Shown here: one piece after another, positions 27,059 through 49,663 of the stretch
How positions within the stretch are numbered: the stretch's first letter is position 1
Layout: the number at the start of each line of letters is the position of its first letter
Source of the DNA: Ciona intestinalis
Lineage: Eukaryota; Chordata; Ascidiacea; Phlebobranchia; Cionidae
Direction of reading: 5' to 3'
Length of the DNA: 64,000 nucleotides
Assembly: GCF_000224145.3 (NCBI RefSeq)
Contig: NC_020179.2
Span: forward strand, 3,251,885-3,315,884
The notes under the pieces: model-generated
What the model saw: only the letters and a program-made list of their open reading frames with translations
Databases searched by the model: none
What the model was told of the DNA's origin: nothing
Translations under genes and position numbers: made by a program

Positions 27059-27150
27059 GTAGGTCAAGATATGGCACCTTCTGAATGGCAAGTTTGCATA
27101 TAGAGCAGCAGGTCAAGATATGGCACCTCTGAATGGCAAGTTTGATAGAG
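27059..27150. repeat. Two-unit short tandem repeat
   Basis: GCAGTAGGTCAAGATATGGC and CACCT(T)CTGAATGGCAAGTTTG are repeated twice about 50 bp apart, downstream of the SLC22 gene A stop. Confidence 0.8.
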
Positions 27151-27344
27151 CATAGAGCTTTTTGACATAGGTAACATTACTGCAAGTGATAGAAGTATAA
27201 AACGAGACCTTGCTTGAGGCTTCATGGAACTTAATCCTTTAAAAAACTACCTAAAAATGAACCAAAAGTTGCTTTGATGTAGTTTAATGTTTGCATGGCA
27301 AGATAATGATCAAAATAACACAGGTAAGCTGTACCGAAAAAAAA

Positions 27345-31370
<4,026 letters not shown>

Positions 31371-34300
31371 TTAAAATATGTCATCTTCATCTGAGGCTAG
31401 CAGTAGTTCCGCCTGTAAATAAAAGCATCAGTTTACTTTTCCACAACTAATACCAACTAGTCTTGTGCTTTGGCTTCGTGGTTGGGTAATTGTACTGCAA
31501 CCAAATGAAAAGATACCAGGTCCAATGCACAAAACATATGTATTTGTGAAAGACATGTAACAGACATTGCTCTAATCCAGTGGCCACTAATAAAGGGTTT
31601 TAAGCCAGAGTTGTTGGTAAAATAGGACAACTCTGGCCTGTATCTCAGGTTTCAGGCATGCTATGCTGCAGGACCTCACCAATATAGATTAGAATAGAAC
31701 ATCAACATGCAAATATATAAAGTCTTACCTGTTCAAGATTGTTTTCCTTTTTTCTGAGGTTAGACATTACCATCCTTGGAACATTAGGTGTAATTCTCGC
31801 TGAGTTATTCTTCTTTATTTGAGAATCAAGGTCTGCGAATGAATCGGGAGGTTTTATTCCCAGTGTTTCCGGCAGGAAAAACGAAAGTAGTCCAGAAGTG
31901 ATGCCAGTGATAGCAAACAGAAGATATGCCACTAAAGGATTGATTGCAACCTGTATTAAACAACTTAGGTTTAATTGATTTTCTGGAAAAAAAGGTCATA
32001 ATTTTTTATATAATTTTAAACGACATTGTTAAACACTGGTGTTTTGTTTTATATAATTGTGTCAGCCCATGAGTTAAGTATGTTACTTTGTGGGTGTTAT
32101 TATTCTTTGGAGGGTTTAAAAAAAAAAAACTTTGTTTTCCGCTTTACAGCAAGACTTTGTTATTTCTTAAAATTATTGTGCCTTGAAATAATAGGAACGA
32201 AATAACATAATTTATAAATTTAATACTCCATTTTTACCAATTACTCTTGTTTTCCATATATTATTAAATATTTATTTCAACGTACCAGCGTCTTCATTTG
32301 TGCTGATAATATCCCGCCAACCCTTGCACACATGGACTGTGAACCAAGTGCAGCATTACGTACAACAGTTGGGAAAAGCTCGGGAGAATAAATGTAGATT
32401 ATATTGAATGCGGTAGCTATCAACATTTTACCACTAAGCCCTACTCCCATTTTAAGCGTGTTTTTCTCTGCAAAATGTTAAAAAAGACATAAAATATGTT
32501 AGATTGTCTTTAAATTCACTACAGTTTAAAATATATTATATTAGAATAGCAGAAAAATAGAATAGATAAAAATAGGCGAGTTTTTCTCTGCATAATTTTA
32601 AATAAGACATGAAAAAATATATTAAAATGTCTTTAAATCCGCTACAGTCTAAAATATATTAAAATAAAACAGCGGAAAATAGTATAGACAGAAAAAAAAT
32701 AGGATGAGAAGTAAAGTTACAATAGCGTATTTACCTTTGTAAAACATTACTATAAAACTTAACATTAGAAAAGCAAAAAAATAAATATATGAAAGTACAA
32801 TAGAAGAAAAAATAGAAAATCTCTACAGCTGCTATAGTTCATTTACCTTTATAAAACATCAATATAAAACAACAGACTCCAGCTGTCAGTAAGGCAACAA
32901 CCAACCCTCTTTTTCTGCCACACCTAAGATATATAAATATTCAATAGATATGTGTATTATCTATAGCATCTCAGTTAGTCAATATAAGACCTATACATCA
33001 AACTGTTACTGTTATATTCAATTATACAATGAATCACAATTGTCTATAATAAAAAAACAAGGACCAACCATTTCCTGTCTAGGATATATGCAGTAAACAT
33101 CATCGTAGGCAGTTCCACCACCCCAGATAGTAATTCATTCATGTAAGGATTGCTTCCTATATCACCAGCTGCTAATGTTAGACCATAGTACACAAAACTG
33201 CATACAAACCTGAAATATAATGATAATTAGACACCTAAATGCATCAAACACATTTTCTGTCCAATTTTAATACAAAATAATATTTTTAAACCGAAACGTT
33301 TGAGAACAAAATCATAATATACATCTAAGCTAAGGTATAAGCTGTCAGTTTTGTAATAAAATAAAGAGCTTTTTTTGGCACAAAGATATCTAAATAAAGC
33401 TATTGAAACAACATCAACCTGATACATGCCAAGCAAAAATTGTGTTTGAAATATTCCAACATCCTACACTACATGCTTGAGTTATTGATTTAAGTAACGA
33501 TTCTAACGAATGTAACTTATTTATCCTCACGTGGGGGGCAACGACAGTCTATATAATACAAACGGTCTGTTACACTGTGTTGTACACATGCTTGCTTTTG
33601 AGTTTTCGTATATGAATAACCTATATATTGAAAAATAATTCTTACCAAATGTAACCCATGATCAGCAAACGTTTTAAAGTAGTTCTATTCTTGAACAGGT
33701 CAATCACTGTGAATGAACTTTTCTTATGTTCACTTGGTTTCTTCACAAGACTGAGTACTAACAACAAAAAACAATTTATTGTTTTTATATATACGTAGAA
33801 ATTGTCAAAAAACTACAAAAATAGAAAATAATACCTGGATGGTTAACTCCATTCCTTTTTGCTATTTTTATGAGAACACTTTCTGCTTCTGCCAGTTTAC
33901 CTTGAGAATACAGCCAGCGTGGGGATTCTGGCAAAAACCTGGTAAAGCCATGATTATGTTACACAGGTGTTAATGTTGTCACTATTATCTTATAACCTAA
34001 CAGCCATATTTCTTGATAATGGGCCAACTCAGGCATAATTCTTAAGTTCTATGCAATGGCATGCTCTGCTGCAGGACCTCACCCATTTAGAATAAAAATG
34101 TGTGTATATAATGCTGGGGTAATGGACCAACTCTGGTCTAAATCTCAGGTCTTATGATGCGCCCTGCTGCAGAACCTCACCCGTATAGAATAGACTGTGC
34201 ATATATAAAGTTGGGTTATGAACCAACTTTGGCCTATATCTCTATTTACCTCACATGCTATGCTGTAAAACCTCACTCAAGTAGCATAGAATAGCAGTTA

Positions 34301-36145
34301 TATTTAACAGAGCTGGTGTATAGTGACTTATAAGCATTTTTCTGTATGCGTGAGGCTATACAGTGAAACTTGCTAGAGGATCTGGGATGCAGCCCCGAGT
34401 CGGCCTATTACCGCAAAAGTTAAAAGAATATAATAATAAGGGCCTAGGGGTCATTTTAAAATTTCTAATTATTTATATGTCTCTTATAGCCAATACATGT
34501 AGTGTATATATATGTTATACATCAACTTACCACAGTGATATTAAAGGCACAACCTGCGGTATAACAAGTATTTGTATCATAGTTCTCCAAGGTGGAACAG
34601 CATAAGCAATTCCTACCATCACGACTATGCCAAGTGCAAATAAGCCATTTAACAGGGAACCTACAACACATAGTCAGGTTATAACATGTAACACATATGC
34701 TAAGTTAATGAATAAATAAAATTTATTTTGTCTTTTCAGTCACCATAATGTAGAACGAAACAGTTTACAAATGCGAAAAGACGGGTAGTAACGGTAAAAC
34801 AACAGTTGTTAAAACACGCTAACTGATAAAAAAGAAATAATGTTTTAGATAAAATGCATGACCGTTACACCATACAGACAATACAATGTAAATTTATTAA
34901 GTAAACAACACAAAAGGACACAACCTGTACAATGGGGGGTTACATTGCTTTCTATACAACCTACCTGTAACTGCCCACCATTTTCTTCCAACGATTTCTT
35001 GCAAATAAACAAACAAAACCAATGTCACTCCACCTCCCAAGAAACCATTAGCGGTACGAAAGAATGCAAACATTTGCCAACTGGTTGAAAAAGATGTCCC
35101 CAAGCATATTGGAAACAACAAGTGGAATCCTGCACATAAATACAGCACAATCAAAAGCTATATACAGTAAAGCAGCAGTGGTTATACTGTAGCACAAAAA
35201 ACTTCAGGTGAATGAAGGTAACTTCTTTATCATCACCCAGCAGGGCAAGATGCTTCCCTATACAAATACAATTAAACAATACATCATTTATTTTGATTTT
35301 TTGTGAATTTTTTACCAACAAGCATTGTTTTCTTTCTTCCATATCTATCTGAAGCTTGTCCGAACATAGTAACTCCGAACAGAAACCCAGTGAAGTATAG
35401 CGCTTGGATAAAATCGCTCAACCATGCTTCATTTTCTAAATTCCACTGAAGAAATGCCATAATAAAAACAAAAATTACCATTTCCAATAGAAACACAGCA
35501 AACGCACCAGTTCTATTTACATTCAAGATATTTTCTTACCTCAATTACAATGGAACTATCATTGTTTACTTGTGGATTAACTTTTTGAAATTCTTTAATA
35601 TCTTTTGGACTTGAGTCGACAAAATATGCAATTAGATTAAATGGGGCGAGGAACAGCTAGAAACAAAATGTAATTATTTAAAACAAACATCGTTGAAGAA
35701 ACTAACATAATAACAAACAGTGTAGAACTGGTGCTCAAGTCCAACTCATCCTAACTGTAATGGTTGGATTTGATTTTTATCTGTTACGTTTTTGTAGCAC
35801 CATATTTTACTGTATTTCTTTACACAAGAATTGTTTAACTCTATGAGCACCAGATCAGGATCAGATTCGTGTACCTTATAACAAGTTAAAATACCAAACA
35901 CTTACAATAAACATTGTTGTAACAAAAAAGATCTAATATCAAATAATCATAGCAGTTTTAAAATTAATTTGAGGACTATTACAGAATATTTAATAGAACA
36001 ACGGCACAAAAATATTACATATCCTGATATCCATTATAGCTACAGCCTACATAATTACCCCATAGATCGACATCAGTGAATAAATAATGATCTGAAATCG
36101 ACCGAATGTCCCAACCACCTTTGTGTATGCATCGTCAATATCCAT
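31371..36145 (-). CDS. SLC22A15-like organic ion transporter, tandem gene B
   Basis: Twelve exons on the minus strand: 36059-36145, 35540-35656, 35316-35445, 34965-35129, 34531-34660, 33835-33938, 33646-33757, 33069-33209, 32847-32923, 32286-32467, 31729-31950 and 31371-31412; 1509 nt, 502 residues. Most exon lengths and all phases match gene A (87, 130, 165, 130, 104, 141, 77), proving tandem duplication. Starts [18 protein letters not shown]. Motifs: [12 protein letters not shown] after helix 2, [45 protein letters not shown]. The first extracellular loop is about 40 residues and contains no cysteine. The last exon encodes a short acidic tail ([13 protein letters not shown]), resembling the acidic end of SLC22A15. 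Substrate cannot be inferred from sequence. Confidence 0.9.
31545..31705. repeat. Composite repeat: SINE middle joined to R3
   Basis: GACATTGCTCTAATCCAGTG and GGCCACTAATAAAGGG (SINE-like) run into ACAACTCTGGCCTGTATCTC and GCTGCAGGACCTCACC (R3). Same join as at 25075-25250. Confidence 0.5.
32047..32112 (-). repeat. SINE tail fragment
   Basis: Short piece with CCCATGAGTTAAGTATGTTA and CTTTGTGGGTGTTATTATTC, reverse orientation, in a gene B intron. Confidence 0.5.
32455..32690. repeat. Tandem duplication at an SLC22 gene B acceptor
   Basis: GAGTTTTTCTCTGCAAAAT-like sequence at about 32458 recurs at 32579 with following AAGACATRAAA, TCTTTAAATYC and CTACAGTYTAAAATATATTA blocks (period about 120 bp). 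The first unit includes the 3' splice site of exon 32286-32467. Confidence 0.65.
33492..33556 (-). repeat. SINE tail fragment
   Basis: GAATGTAACTTATTTATCCT, then CACGTGGGGGGCAACGACAG; reverse SINE end in a gene B intron. Confidence 0.65.
34010..34310. repeat. Three R3 units in tandem
   Basis: Three units of about 95 bp, each with GGMCCAACTCTGGYCTAAAT-like sequence, a TGCTGCAGGACCTCACCC-like block and TAGAATA. The densest R3 site in the window, in an SLC22 gene B intron. Confidence 0.7.
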
Positions 36146-37035
36146 GCGTTCATATATTGAACCTGAATTAAAATACTAGACTGCTAACACCCAACTTTAA
36201 ACATAAATGACTATCTTTAGTCTTCAGTGATAAGAAAAATATAAAAATCATAGCTTTTCCCAATATGTAGACTACAGTTACTGCCTTAGATTTGGATTTG
36301 TAAATTAGAACACCTTATAAACAGTAAGAAGAATTTAAAAAAGTGGTTATAAGCTGCAAAAACCGGTTGGGCAGAAAAATAAACGGATAGAAATGGTGAA
36401 ACAGTCTGTTTATATTTCCGCTTTATAACAATTGCTACGTGTTCACTCGTTAAAGGGAATTCCCCTACGTATCGTATTGACATATTCTCACCTCAAGAAT
36501 TTGTGTCTGTGTGTACAGTGTCCAAGTTTAACTTAAATATCTGTCTAATATAGGTTTTCTAAACTGTTTCAGAGTGTTATACTATGCATGTGTCTATAAT
36601 CTACAAGCAGTCCAGTTAAAACATGATCTTAAAACTAGATAGACAAGGGAATACCTAAATACCAAACATTTGGCACCATTCCAAGGCATAGATGTAATTT
36701 AACAAACATAGTATACTGTGTATTATGAAATACTGGTAAAATCTTTACAGTACAACACACTTAGTGTAAATCTTGCACTTATAGTGCCAAAAAATCAAAC
36801 AAAACCACCACTTTGAGTGTAACTATTTCTTGGTACTGTGTATATTTGGATAAAAGATCTATAAAAAATTTATCTATGCGCAATTAATTGCACAAATGGG
36901 GCAATGCAATATAATAGATAGCAGTTTGAACGATAAAATAGTACAAAAAAATACTACAAGTCTTGTATGCAATGCAAGGTAAATAGCAACATGTGTAATT
37001 CATCTAATCAAGCTAAAAACAAAATCTAAACTTGT
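36146..37035. other. Spacer between SLC22 genes B and C
   Basis: About 890 bp, AT-rich, containing the gene B upstream region and the gene C 3' flank. No gene or clear repeat recognised. Confidence 0.45.
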
Positions 37036-39504
37036 TTTACAATTCGTCTTCTTCTTGACTCTCAACAAGAAGTTCAGCCTAGATAAAGAAATTGGATTTT
37101 ACAATATGACAAATACAATATTTCTAACAGCATTAGGAGTGTAAATACACCATGTATAACTGGTGCGTAACCAAAAAAAGTCACATATTTCACAATTGAA
37201 TATGTGTTTAATACTTATCTACTTATCTGCAGTATCACAACCAATGTTCTACCAATATGAGAAGATACAAACATAAAACTGTTGCTTTATATTTACCTCT
37301 TCAGTGTTTGAATCTTTTTTGCTAAAAAATAAACTTAATCTCTTTTTCACAGTCTTCATTCGTACAGACTTTCTCTTCCTCTCTTCTTTCTCCAAGTCCT
37401 CAAATGAGTCCGGAGGATTAGTCCCCAGTGTTTCAGGAAGCATAAGTGTAAAAAGTCCAGATGTAACACCGGTTAAACCAAACGTTAAATAAGCGGCCAC
37501 TGGGCTGGTTTCTACCTGTAAATATAGAAACATTACATCAGTATTACATCATAGCATCAACGTGAAAAATATGCTGCTAGAAGTACTTTTTTTATTTATA
37601 TCTTATTTGAAGGCAAAAGTTTAAATAAACGAACACATTTTTAGGTTCTAACATTAACAAGAGTTATCTGTCTATATGCAAGTATAGAATAATCATACCG
37701 AAGTTTTTGCAAACGCAGCAAGAATTCCTCCCACCCTAGCAATCATGGACAAAGATCCCAATGAAACGTTTCTTACAATGGTTGGGAAGAGCTCAGGAGA
37801 ATAAATATAGATGATTGAGAAAGCAGCCGATATTGCCATTTTACCACCAAGTCCAATGGAAAGTTTTAGTGCATTTTTTACTGCCGAGTAAAACATGATT
37901 ATTGCAATTGTAGGTATCATCACATATAAGTTAATAATATATGAACGAATGGATGTACTTATTCACCCACGCATGGCGGAGCAATGACAGCCGTTATATA
38001 ACACGGGTGTTCTGTTTTATACTCCTCGTGCCCGCTTACAAGTCACCACACGTAAACAAACAACTTACCTCCTGGTTTAAAAGCCATCAGTCCAAAACAA
38101 AAAATGCCACTCATACAAAGGCAAAAGGTCAACCCTCTTTTTCTACCACACCTGAAATATAAATAAATGTTAGCATACCTATTTTATCTTCCCGTGGAAA
38201 ATAACAGTCGTTATATGATATCACAGGTGTTTAGTTTCAGACATTTTGTGCTTGCTTACGAGTTACCACATATGTCATTTTGTTAGTGATTGTTTTTTCA
38301 AGAATTGCTGAGAATTTTGAGAACGCATTAGTGGCCACTGGGTTGAAGCAATGTATGTTAAATGTCTTGTCAACAGACACACACACTCTCAATAGTATCA
38401 GCAACCAGCATAGAGCGCGTAATAGACCATAGTGTCGTACATATTGTCATACCATTTTAAAATATACAACTTTATAAACTGTACAAACCATGTTTTATCA
38501 AGTATGGTAGCAGTAAAAATGGCAGTAGGTAATTCAACGATAGTCGATAAAAAGAAATTCACATAAATATTTTTTCCCATATCCCCTGATGCATAGGTTA
38601 GCGAATAGGAAACGAAACTGCAAGCAAACCTGAAAGTATAACAACATTTAAATCTTTATCAACAATCAAAACTTTTATTTTTGGGAGCTGAACAGTTATA
38701 AAGAACAACTATAAATATGTACCAGTTATAAGCCATGACTAGAAGGCGTTTCATTGTCGATTTCCATTTAAATATATCCACAATTGAATAAGATGCATCA
38801 GTAATATAAGAAGCTTTTTTTGCCAGTGACACCACTGTAAAACAAAAATGAAGGCTTGATCATTAGTAATAAAAAACATTTGTCTGGATTATGTTGATAA
38901 GTGGAGAAGACTTTATGAAAAAAATAGAAAGAGTTAAAGTTTATCTAACCTGGGTCTTTCACTCCATTTCTCTTTGCAATTTTAACAAGAACGTCTTCAG
39001 CTTCACTTAATCGACCTTTAGAATATAACCAGCGTGGTGACTCTGGTACAAACCTGTGCAGATGAAAAATATAAAGATACAGCAATTGAGAAATAGACAC
39101 ATAAAATACACATTACGAGACATAAAAAAACATGTCATAAGACGCATTGCTAGTAGAATATGAGACACAGTACATACTGAAAAGGTAGAAAAAGATTTTT
39201 TTTCAATATACCCACCAATTCATTTTTCAATATACCCAGCAATGCCCTAAAATAAAGTATGTAGTCTATTCCTACTGAGTTTCAGTATCATTATGATAGT
39301 ATCATACAACCTATTTTCCATATAAAAAAGCAAAATTCCTACAGTAGTACAGTAGTTGTCAGGTAATGTCTTACCATGTAAATATCAATGGTACAACTTG
39401 TGCAACTGATGCAGCAATATATAACTTCCTCCATGGTGGGATAAAGTATGTGAAAACTATTAAGAGGAGACAACCAAGAGAAAACTGGACACTTCCACCT
39501 GAAG
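37036..39504 (-). CDS. SLC22A15-like organic ion transporter, tandem gene C (5' end in gap)
   Basis: Eight visible exons on the minus strand: 39375-39504, 38950-39053, 38723-38834, 38489-38629, 38069-38151, 37699-37880, 37297-37515 and 37036-37077, about 337 residues, covering roughly helix 5 to the C-terminus. By comparison with genes A and B, four 5' exons (lengths near 165, 130, 110 and 87) are missing and probably lie in the 1000-N gap. Motifs: [65 protein letters not shown] and an acidic tail [13 protein letters not shown] in a separate last exon like gene B. Exon 38069-38151 is six bases longer than its counterparts (83 versus 77). In exon 39375-39504 two acceptors are possible, six bases apart; the upstream one restores the family length of 130. 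Confidence 0.85.
37936..38056 (-). repeat. SINE tail fragment
   Basis: ACTTATTCACCCACGCATGG, AACACGGGTGTTCTGTTTTA, CCTCGTGCCCGCTTACAAGT: a long reverse SINE end directly before exon 38069-38151. Confidence 0.75.
38168..38372 (-). repeat. SINE 3' two-thirds
   Basis: Reverse-oriented tail and middle, from CTTCCCGTGGAAAATAACAG to CATTAGTGGCCACTGGGTTG and AATGTCTTG. Neighbouring copy to the one at 37936; both flank gene C exon 38069-38151. Confidence 0.7.
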
Positions 39505-39605
39505 CTGTAGAAATAGGAAGAAAAACTTCAAGAACTACAGAATATATTATATTACAATTATGACTTTAATGGTAATTGTTCAAATTCAAGTCTCAATTAA
39601 GTATA

Positions 39606-39660
39606 TGAATATAACTTATTTATCCTCTCATTGTGGGCCAATGGTAAGCGTTATTGCACA
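39606..39660 (-). repeat. SINE tail fragment
   Basis: ATATAACTTATTTATCCTCT, CATTGTGGGCCAATGG; reverse SINE end near the gap. Confidence 0.55.
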
Positions 39661-39729
39661 AGTGATTTGTTAAAACCTTAAATTCGAGACCTTTATGCCA
39701 CAAAGTCTGTTTTATAAGTATTTACAATA

Positions 39730-40729
39730 NNNNNNNNNNNNNNNNNNNNNNNNNNNNNNNNNNNNNNNNNNNNNNNNNNNNNNNNNNNNNNNNNNNNNNN
39801 NNNNNNNNNNNNNNNNNNNNNNNNNNNNNNNNNNNNNNNNNNNNNNNNNNNNNNNNNNNNNNNNNNNNNNNNNNNNNNNNNNNNNNNNNNNNNNNNNNNN
39901 NNNNNNNNNNNNNNNNNNNNNNNNNNNNNNNNNNNNNNNNNNNNNNNNNNNNNNNNNNNNNNNNNNNNNNNNNNNNNNNNNNNNNNNNNNNNNNNNNNNN
40001 NNNNNNNNNNNNNNNNNNNNNNNNNNNNNNNNNNNNNNNNNNNNNNNNNNNNNNNNNNNNNNNNNNNNNNNNNNNNNNNNNNNNNNNNNNNNNNNNNNNN
40101 NNNNNNNNNNNNNNNNNNNNNNNNNNNNNNNNNNNNNNNNNNNNNNNNNNNNNNNNNNNNNNNNNNNNNNNNNNNNNNNNNNNNNNNNNNNNNNNNNNNN
40201 NNNNNNNNNNNNNNNNNNNNNNNNNNNNNNNNNNNNNNNNNNNNNNNNNNNNNNNNNNNNNNNNNNNNNNNNNNNNNNNNNNNNNNNNNNNNNNNNNNNN
40301 NNNNNNNNNNNNNNNNNNNNNNNNNNNNNNNNNNNNNNNNNNNNNNNNNNNNNNNNNNNNNNNNNNNNNNNNNNNNNNNNNNNNNNNNNNNNNNNNNNNN
40401 NNNNNNNNNNNNNNNNNNNNNNNNNNNNNNNNNNNNNNNNNNNNNNNNNNNNNNNNNNNNNNNNNNNNNNNNNNNNNNNNNNNNNNNNNNNNNNNNNNNN
40501 NNNNNNNNNNNNNNNNNNNNNNNNNNNNNNNNNNNNNNNNNNNNNNNNNNNNNNNNNNNNNNNNNNNNNNNNNNNNNNNNNNNNNNNNNNNNNNNNNNNN
40601 NNNNNNNNNNNNNNNNNNNNNNNNNNNNNNNNNNNNNNNNNNNNNNNNNNNNNNNNNNNNNNNNNNNNNNNNNNNNNNNNNNNNNNNNNNNNNNNNNNNN
40701 NNNNNNNNNNNNNNNNNNNNNNNNNNNNN
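39730..40729. other. Assembly gap (1000 N)
   Basis: Exactly 1000 N, so probably a placeholder of unknown true length. It removes the 5' exons of SLC22 gene C. Confidence 1.
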
Positions 40730-40752
40730 TTATACACAATGTATAATCAAAA

Positions 40753-40946
40753 TATAGTAGGATGGGAAAGATGGTACACCTTCAGCACATAATATCTAAA
40801 TATCCCGATCGAGTTAAACAATTAACAACAGTCTATGGAAGTCGTGATGGTATAGTTTTATAATTCTTTGAATGTTCTTTGTTTATCACTAAATAAGACA
40901 CGAAAATAGAGTTAAAATGGTCCCATCTTCCCCACCCTACCGTATA
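40753..40946 (-). mobile_element. MITE copy 9
   Basis: Ends TATAGTAGGATGGGAAAGAT and CTTCCCCACCCTACCGTATA with the standard core, just right of the large gap. Confidence 0.8.
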
Positions 40947-41425
40947 TTATATATATTCAATACAGCAAGCTTCTCTGGAATGTATAGTGAAAGCGATTGA
41001 AATGAAAACCTTATTCAACGCAAACTGACCGAGACCCTCAATTCAAGTCGTGCATCCAATAAAAACCACAAAGAACTAATATTTCTAATACATTAAGAGG
41101 CCGTCTCTCTTCGTATACGATCTCTCCACGTCCTATTCATCGTAATTAAACTGCTTTAGTCATTTTCATGCCAAAAACAACCTCTTATCATAACATTCGA
41201 ACAACAATTGGTCTCTATATTATAGTCGTCGCGGCTCCAATGTTATGGTCGCCTTATAATTTGGGTATTAGGCCGAAAAGTCTTCTACTATGAAATAGCC
41301 GTAGTACAATCGTATACAATTCGCTGTCATTATCGCTTTATCAAAACAAGCAAATGACTGGATCGTAAGTACACATGATCTATACTCATGAAGCGAAATA
41401 CGTTTGCCCAAACAAGCAAATTTCT

Positions 41426-41633
41426 TATAGGATGGGGGTGAGAGGGGGAGGGGAGACGGGACAACTTTAACACATAATATCAAAGTATTCCGATCGCGTT
41501 TTCAACAATTAACAACAGTCTATGGGTGTCATGCACATACGGTTTTATAATTCTTTGAACGTTCTTTGTTTACTACCGAACAGGTCGAAAAAATGGAACG
41601 AAAATGTGTCCCATTCCCCCCACCCTACATATA
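41426..41633 (-). mobile_element. MITE copy 10
   Basis: Left end expanded by extra G residues (GATGGGGGTGAGAGGGGGAG), right end CCCCCCACCCTACATATA, core intact. Confidence 0.8.
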
Positions 41634-41795
41634 GGTACATTAGATTAACAAAGCGAAAGTTTAAGAAGACAATCTATAATGGAACTTGATGATTGTTTTG
41701 TGGGAAAAGCTTGTTGAGTCTAAGGTGTAATACTATCTTTGTTTAACCTTGTGTTTGGATCCCGAACTACTTTCTGTTGCCCGTGTAATTTTGTA

Positions 41796-41992
41796 TATAG
41801 TAGGGTGGGAGAAGACGTGACACCATCAGCACATGTATCAAAATATCCTGATCGTGTTTTAAACATTTAACAACGGTCTATAGGAGTCGTAAGGATACGG
41901 TTTTGTAATTCTTTAAATGTTCTTTGTTTGCTACTAAACGGGAGGAGAAAATAGAACGAAAAGGTGTCCCATCTTCCCCCACCATACTATAT
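41796..41992 (-). mobile_element. MITE copy 11
   Basis: Well-preserved copy: TATAGTAGGGTGGGAGAAGA at left, CTTCCCCCACCATACTATA at right. Confidence 0.85.
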
Positions 41993-42007
41993 TATATTTC
42001 AATACTT

Positions 42008-42182
42008 ATAGTACTGTGGAATAAGATAGAATACCAATCGCACCAATAACCCATATATCCCGATGGTGTTTTGAACAAATAACAACGCGAGTTCCCGGTG
42101 CTAAGGTTATACATTTCTGTTTATTTTTTAGTTACTGCCAAACGGGACAAGAAAAAAGAATGAAAACCTGTCCCATCTTCCT
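42008..42182 (-). mobile_element. MITE copy 12, right end lost
   Basis: Left end TATAGTACTGTGGAATAAGA, diverged core, and only GTCCCATCTTCC of the right end. Lies 16 bp after copy 11 in the same orientation. Confidence 0.7.
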
Positions 42183-42340
42183 TCGTTTGTTTTCTCGTGC
42201 ACGATAGCCATGTATAATTACTCCTCTACTTAAAACAAAACATTTTATTTACACTCGTGCAAGTACTTACCGCCAACTAGCGATTACATTGTTTTTGAAT
42301 ATCCGACACGAGGTGTGGCGCTTGATCAAGACCAGCTGGT

Positions 42341-42529
42341 AATGACGTCACGGCTCATGTGACGTATTGTTTATAGTCCCAATTTACGAGCACGAGATTT
42401 CATTTTCTCCTTTTGTAGTTCGTCGAATTTAGAGGTACGAGATGTAAGCTATTAAGATCTAACAGAAGAATTAGTGTGAGAATACTGTATTGTAATACAC
42501 GGATATAAGTATTACATCAATCAATAAAG
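42341..42529 (+). promoter_or_regulatory. TMEM184C promoter region with CRE sites
   Basis: TGACGTCA at 42343-42350 and TGACGTA at 42360-42366 lie about 165-190 bp before the start codon at 42530. Likely CREB/ATF-type sites in a TATA-less promoter; inference from motif and position. Confidence 0.4.
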
Positions 42530-48519
<5,990 letters not shown>

Positions 48520-49005
48520 TGCAGTGCTTCCAGATTGATAATTGGCAAGAGCCATTGTACTAAGTAAGTGGAGTAACCAGCAGAAAGGGAAGCACTGCAG
48601 GTGTTCATATGAGAAGACGCGGGCTCGTTTTACCACTGTAATATGAAAGAAAGATATATTTGTTCCATTATATATAAATATGTATATACATATTACCACA
48701 TAGAAGCAAGTATTATACTGCTACCCCATTGCATTTATCATTTTCATCCCATAGGTTTTAACCTTTATCCACATTACACACAACAGCTTTTTTAAAACAC
48801 ACTATAACCATAGGGCAAGTATTACAACTGTTGTTTTGTTCCACAGTCTGTCTTGCCAATTCTGCATCATTTTTAACGCAATGACACCCTACTATTATTA
48901 TTATTATGGATATTATATACCCTTAAAGCAGTATATGTTAAATTAAGTAAATTGCATTGTAAATTTTGATATTGTTATTAAATCTCAAAAATTCTTTTAT
49001 TGTTT

Positions 49006-49011
49006 AATAAA
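49006..49011 (+). terminator. TMEM184C poly(A) signal
   Basis: AATAAA about 490 bp after the stop codon, followed by AACTGTCTG. Confidence 0.5.
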
Positions 49012-49507
49012 ACTGTCTGAAAAACGAACTTTTAAACGAAAAATAAAACGAACAAGAACTGAAACACATTTTTACAGAAAAAAACGATATATACAGATTT
49101 GTTTTCAAATTAATTAAATCATCAAAATCTGCTTCCAAAATTGTTTGATTTAAAAATGAGTACATATTATTATAGTTCTGATTTCTTAGTTTTAAACAAT
49201 TTTGATTCAAACTGTCTATTTCATTTAAGTAGCTATGATGAAATTACAGCTTAAAACTTGTGGGTTAAAAACAAATGATTTTTTCCACAATAAAAACAGA
49301 TGGTTTTAGATTTGTGATAAAATCAGGTGATAAAATCATTAAAACAAATTTGTGAATAAAATTAATTTGTGACAACTTAAGAAGAATGATAAGCTACAAG
49401 TTACATCATTCTTAATACTTGCTTTAAAATTAACAACCATGTGTGTGTGTGACAGTTTATAAAGATATGTACAATCCATTGTGCATTTAAAGTGTCTTTG
49501 TGTGTCA

Positions 49508-49628
49508 TGCAGTGACGCAGCCACAAAAAAAGGGTTCAATTAAAACAATAAAACAGTGGGGGGGGCTGAATTTACTGTTTTAAAATTTTTATATTTATTT
49601 TTTTTGGGCTGCGCACCAATTGTGCACC
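49508..49628. mobile_element. Short MITE, CAGTGRCGCAGCC ends (copy 1)
   Basis: Left end GCAGTGACGCAGCC and right end GGGCTGCGCACCAATTG form imperfect inverted repeats around an AT-rich core with a G-run. Same family as 63129-63230. No coding capacity. Confidence 0.55.
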
Positions 49629-49663
49629 ACTCTCTTACCTTACAGATTAAAGTGTAAGGTCAT

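Larger units (their letters stand above)
40947..42340. other. Intergenic region rich in MITE copies
   Basis: Between the SLC22 cluster and TMEM184C. Four MITE copies (9 to 12) in the same orientation account for much of 40753-42182. The stretches between them (for example 40950-41425) show no recognised exon. Confidence 0.5.
48520..49663. other. Convergent 3' UTR region, TMEM184C (+) / RBM gene (-)
   Basis: Holds the TMEM184C 3' UTR with AATAAA at 49006-49011 and, for the opposite gene, TTTATT at 49594-49599. The two signals are about 590 bp apart. A short hAT-like MITE lies at 49508-49628. No coding exon seen. Confidence 0.5.

Noticed and set aside
39693-40792. Long open frames across the N run
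   Set aside because: They are artefacts of unknown bases translated as X.
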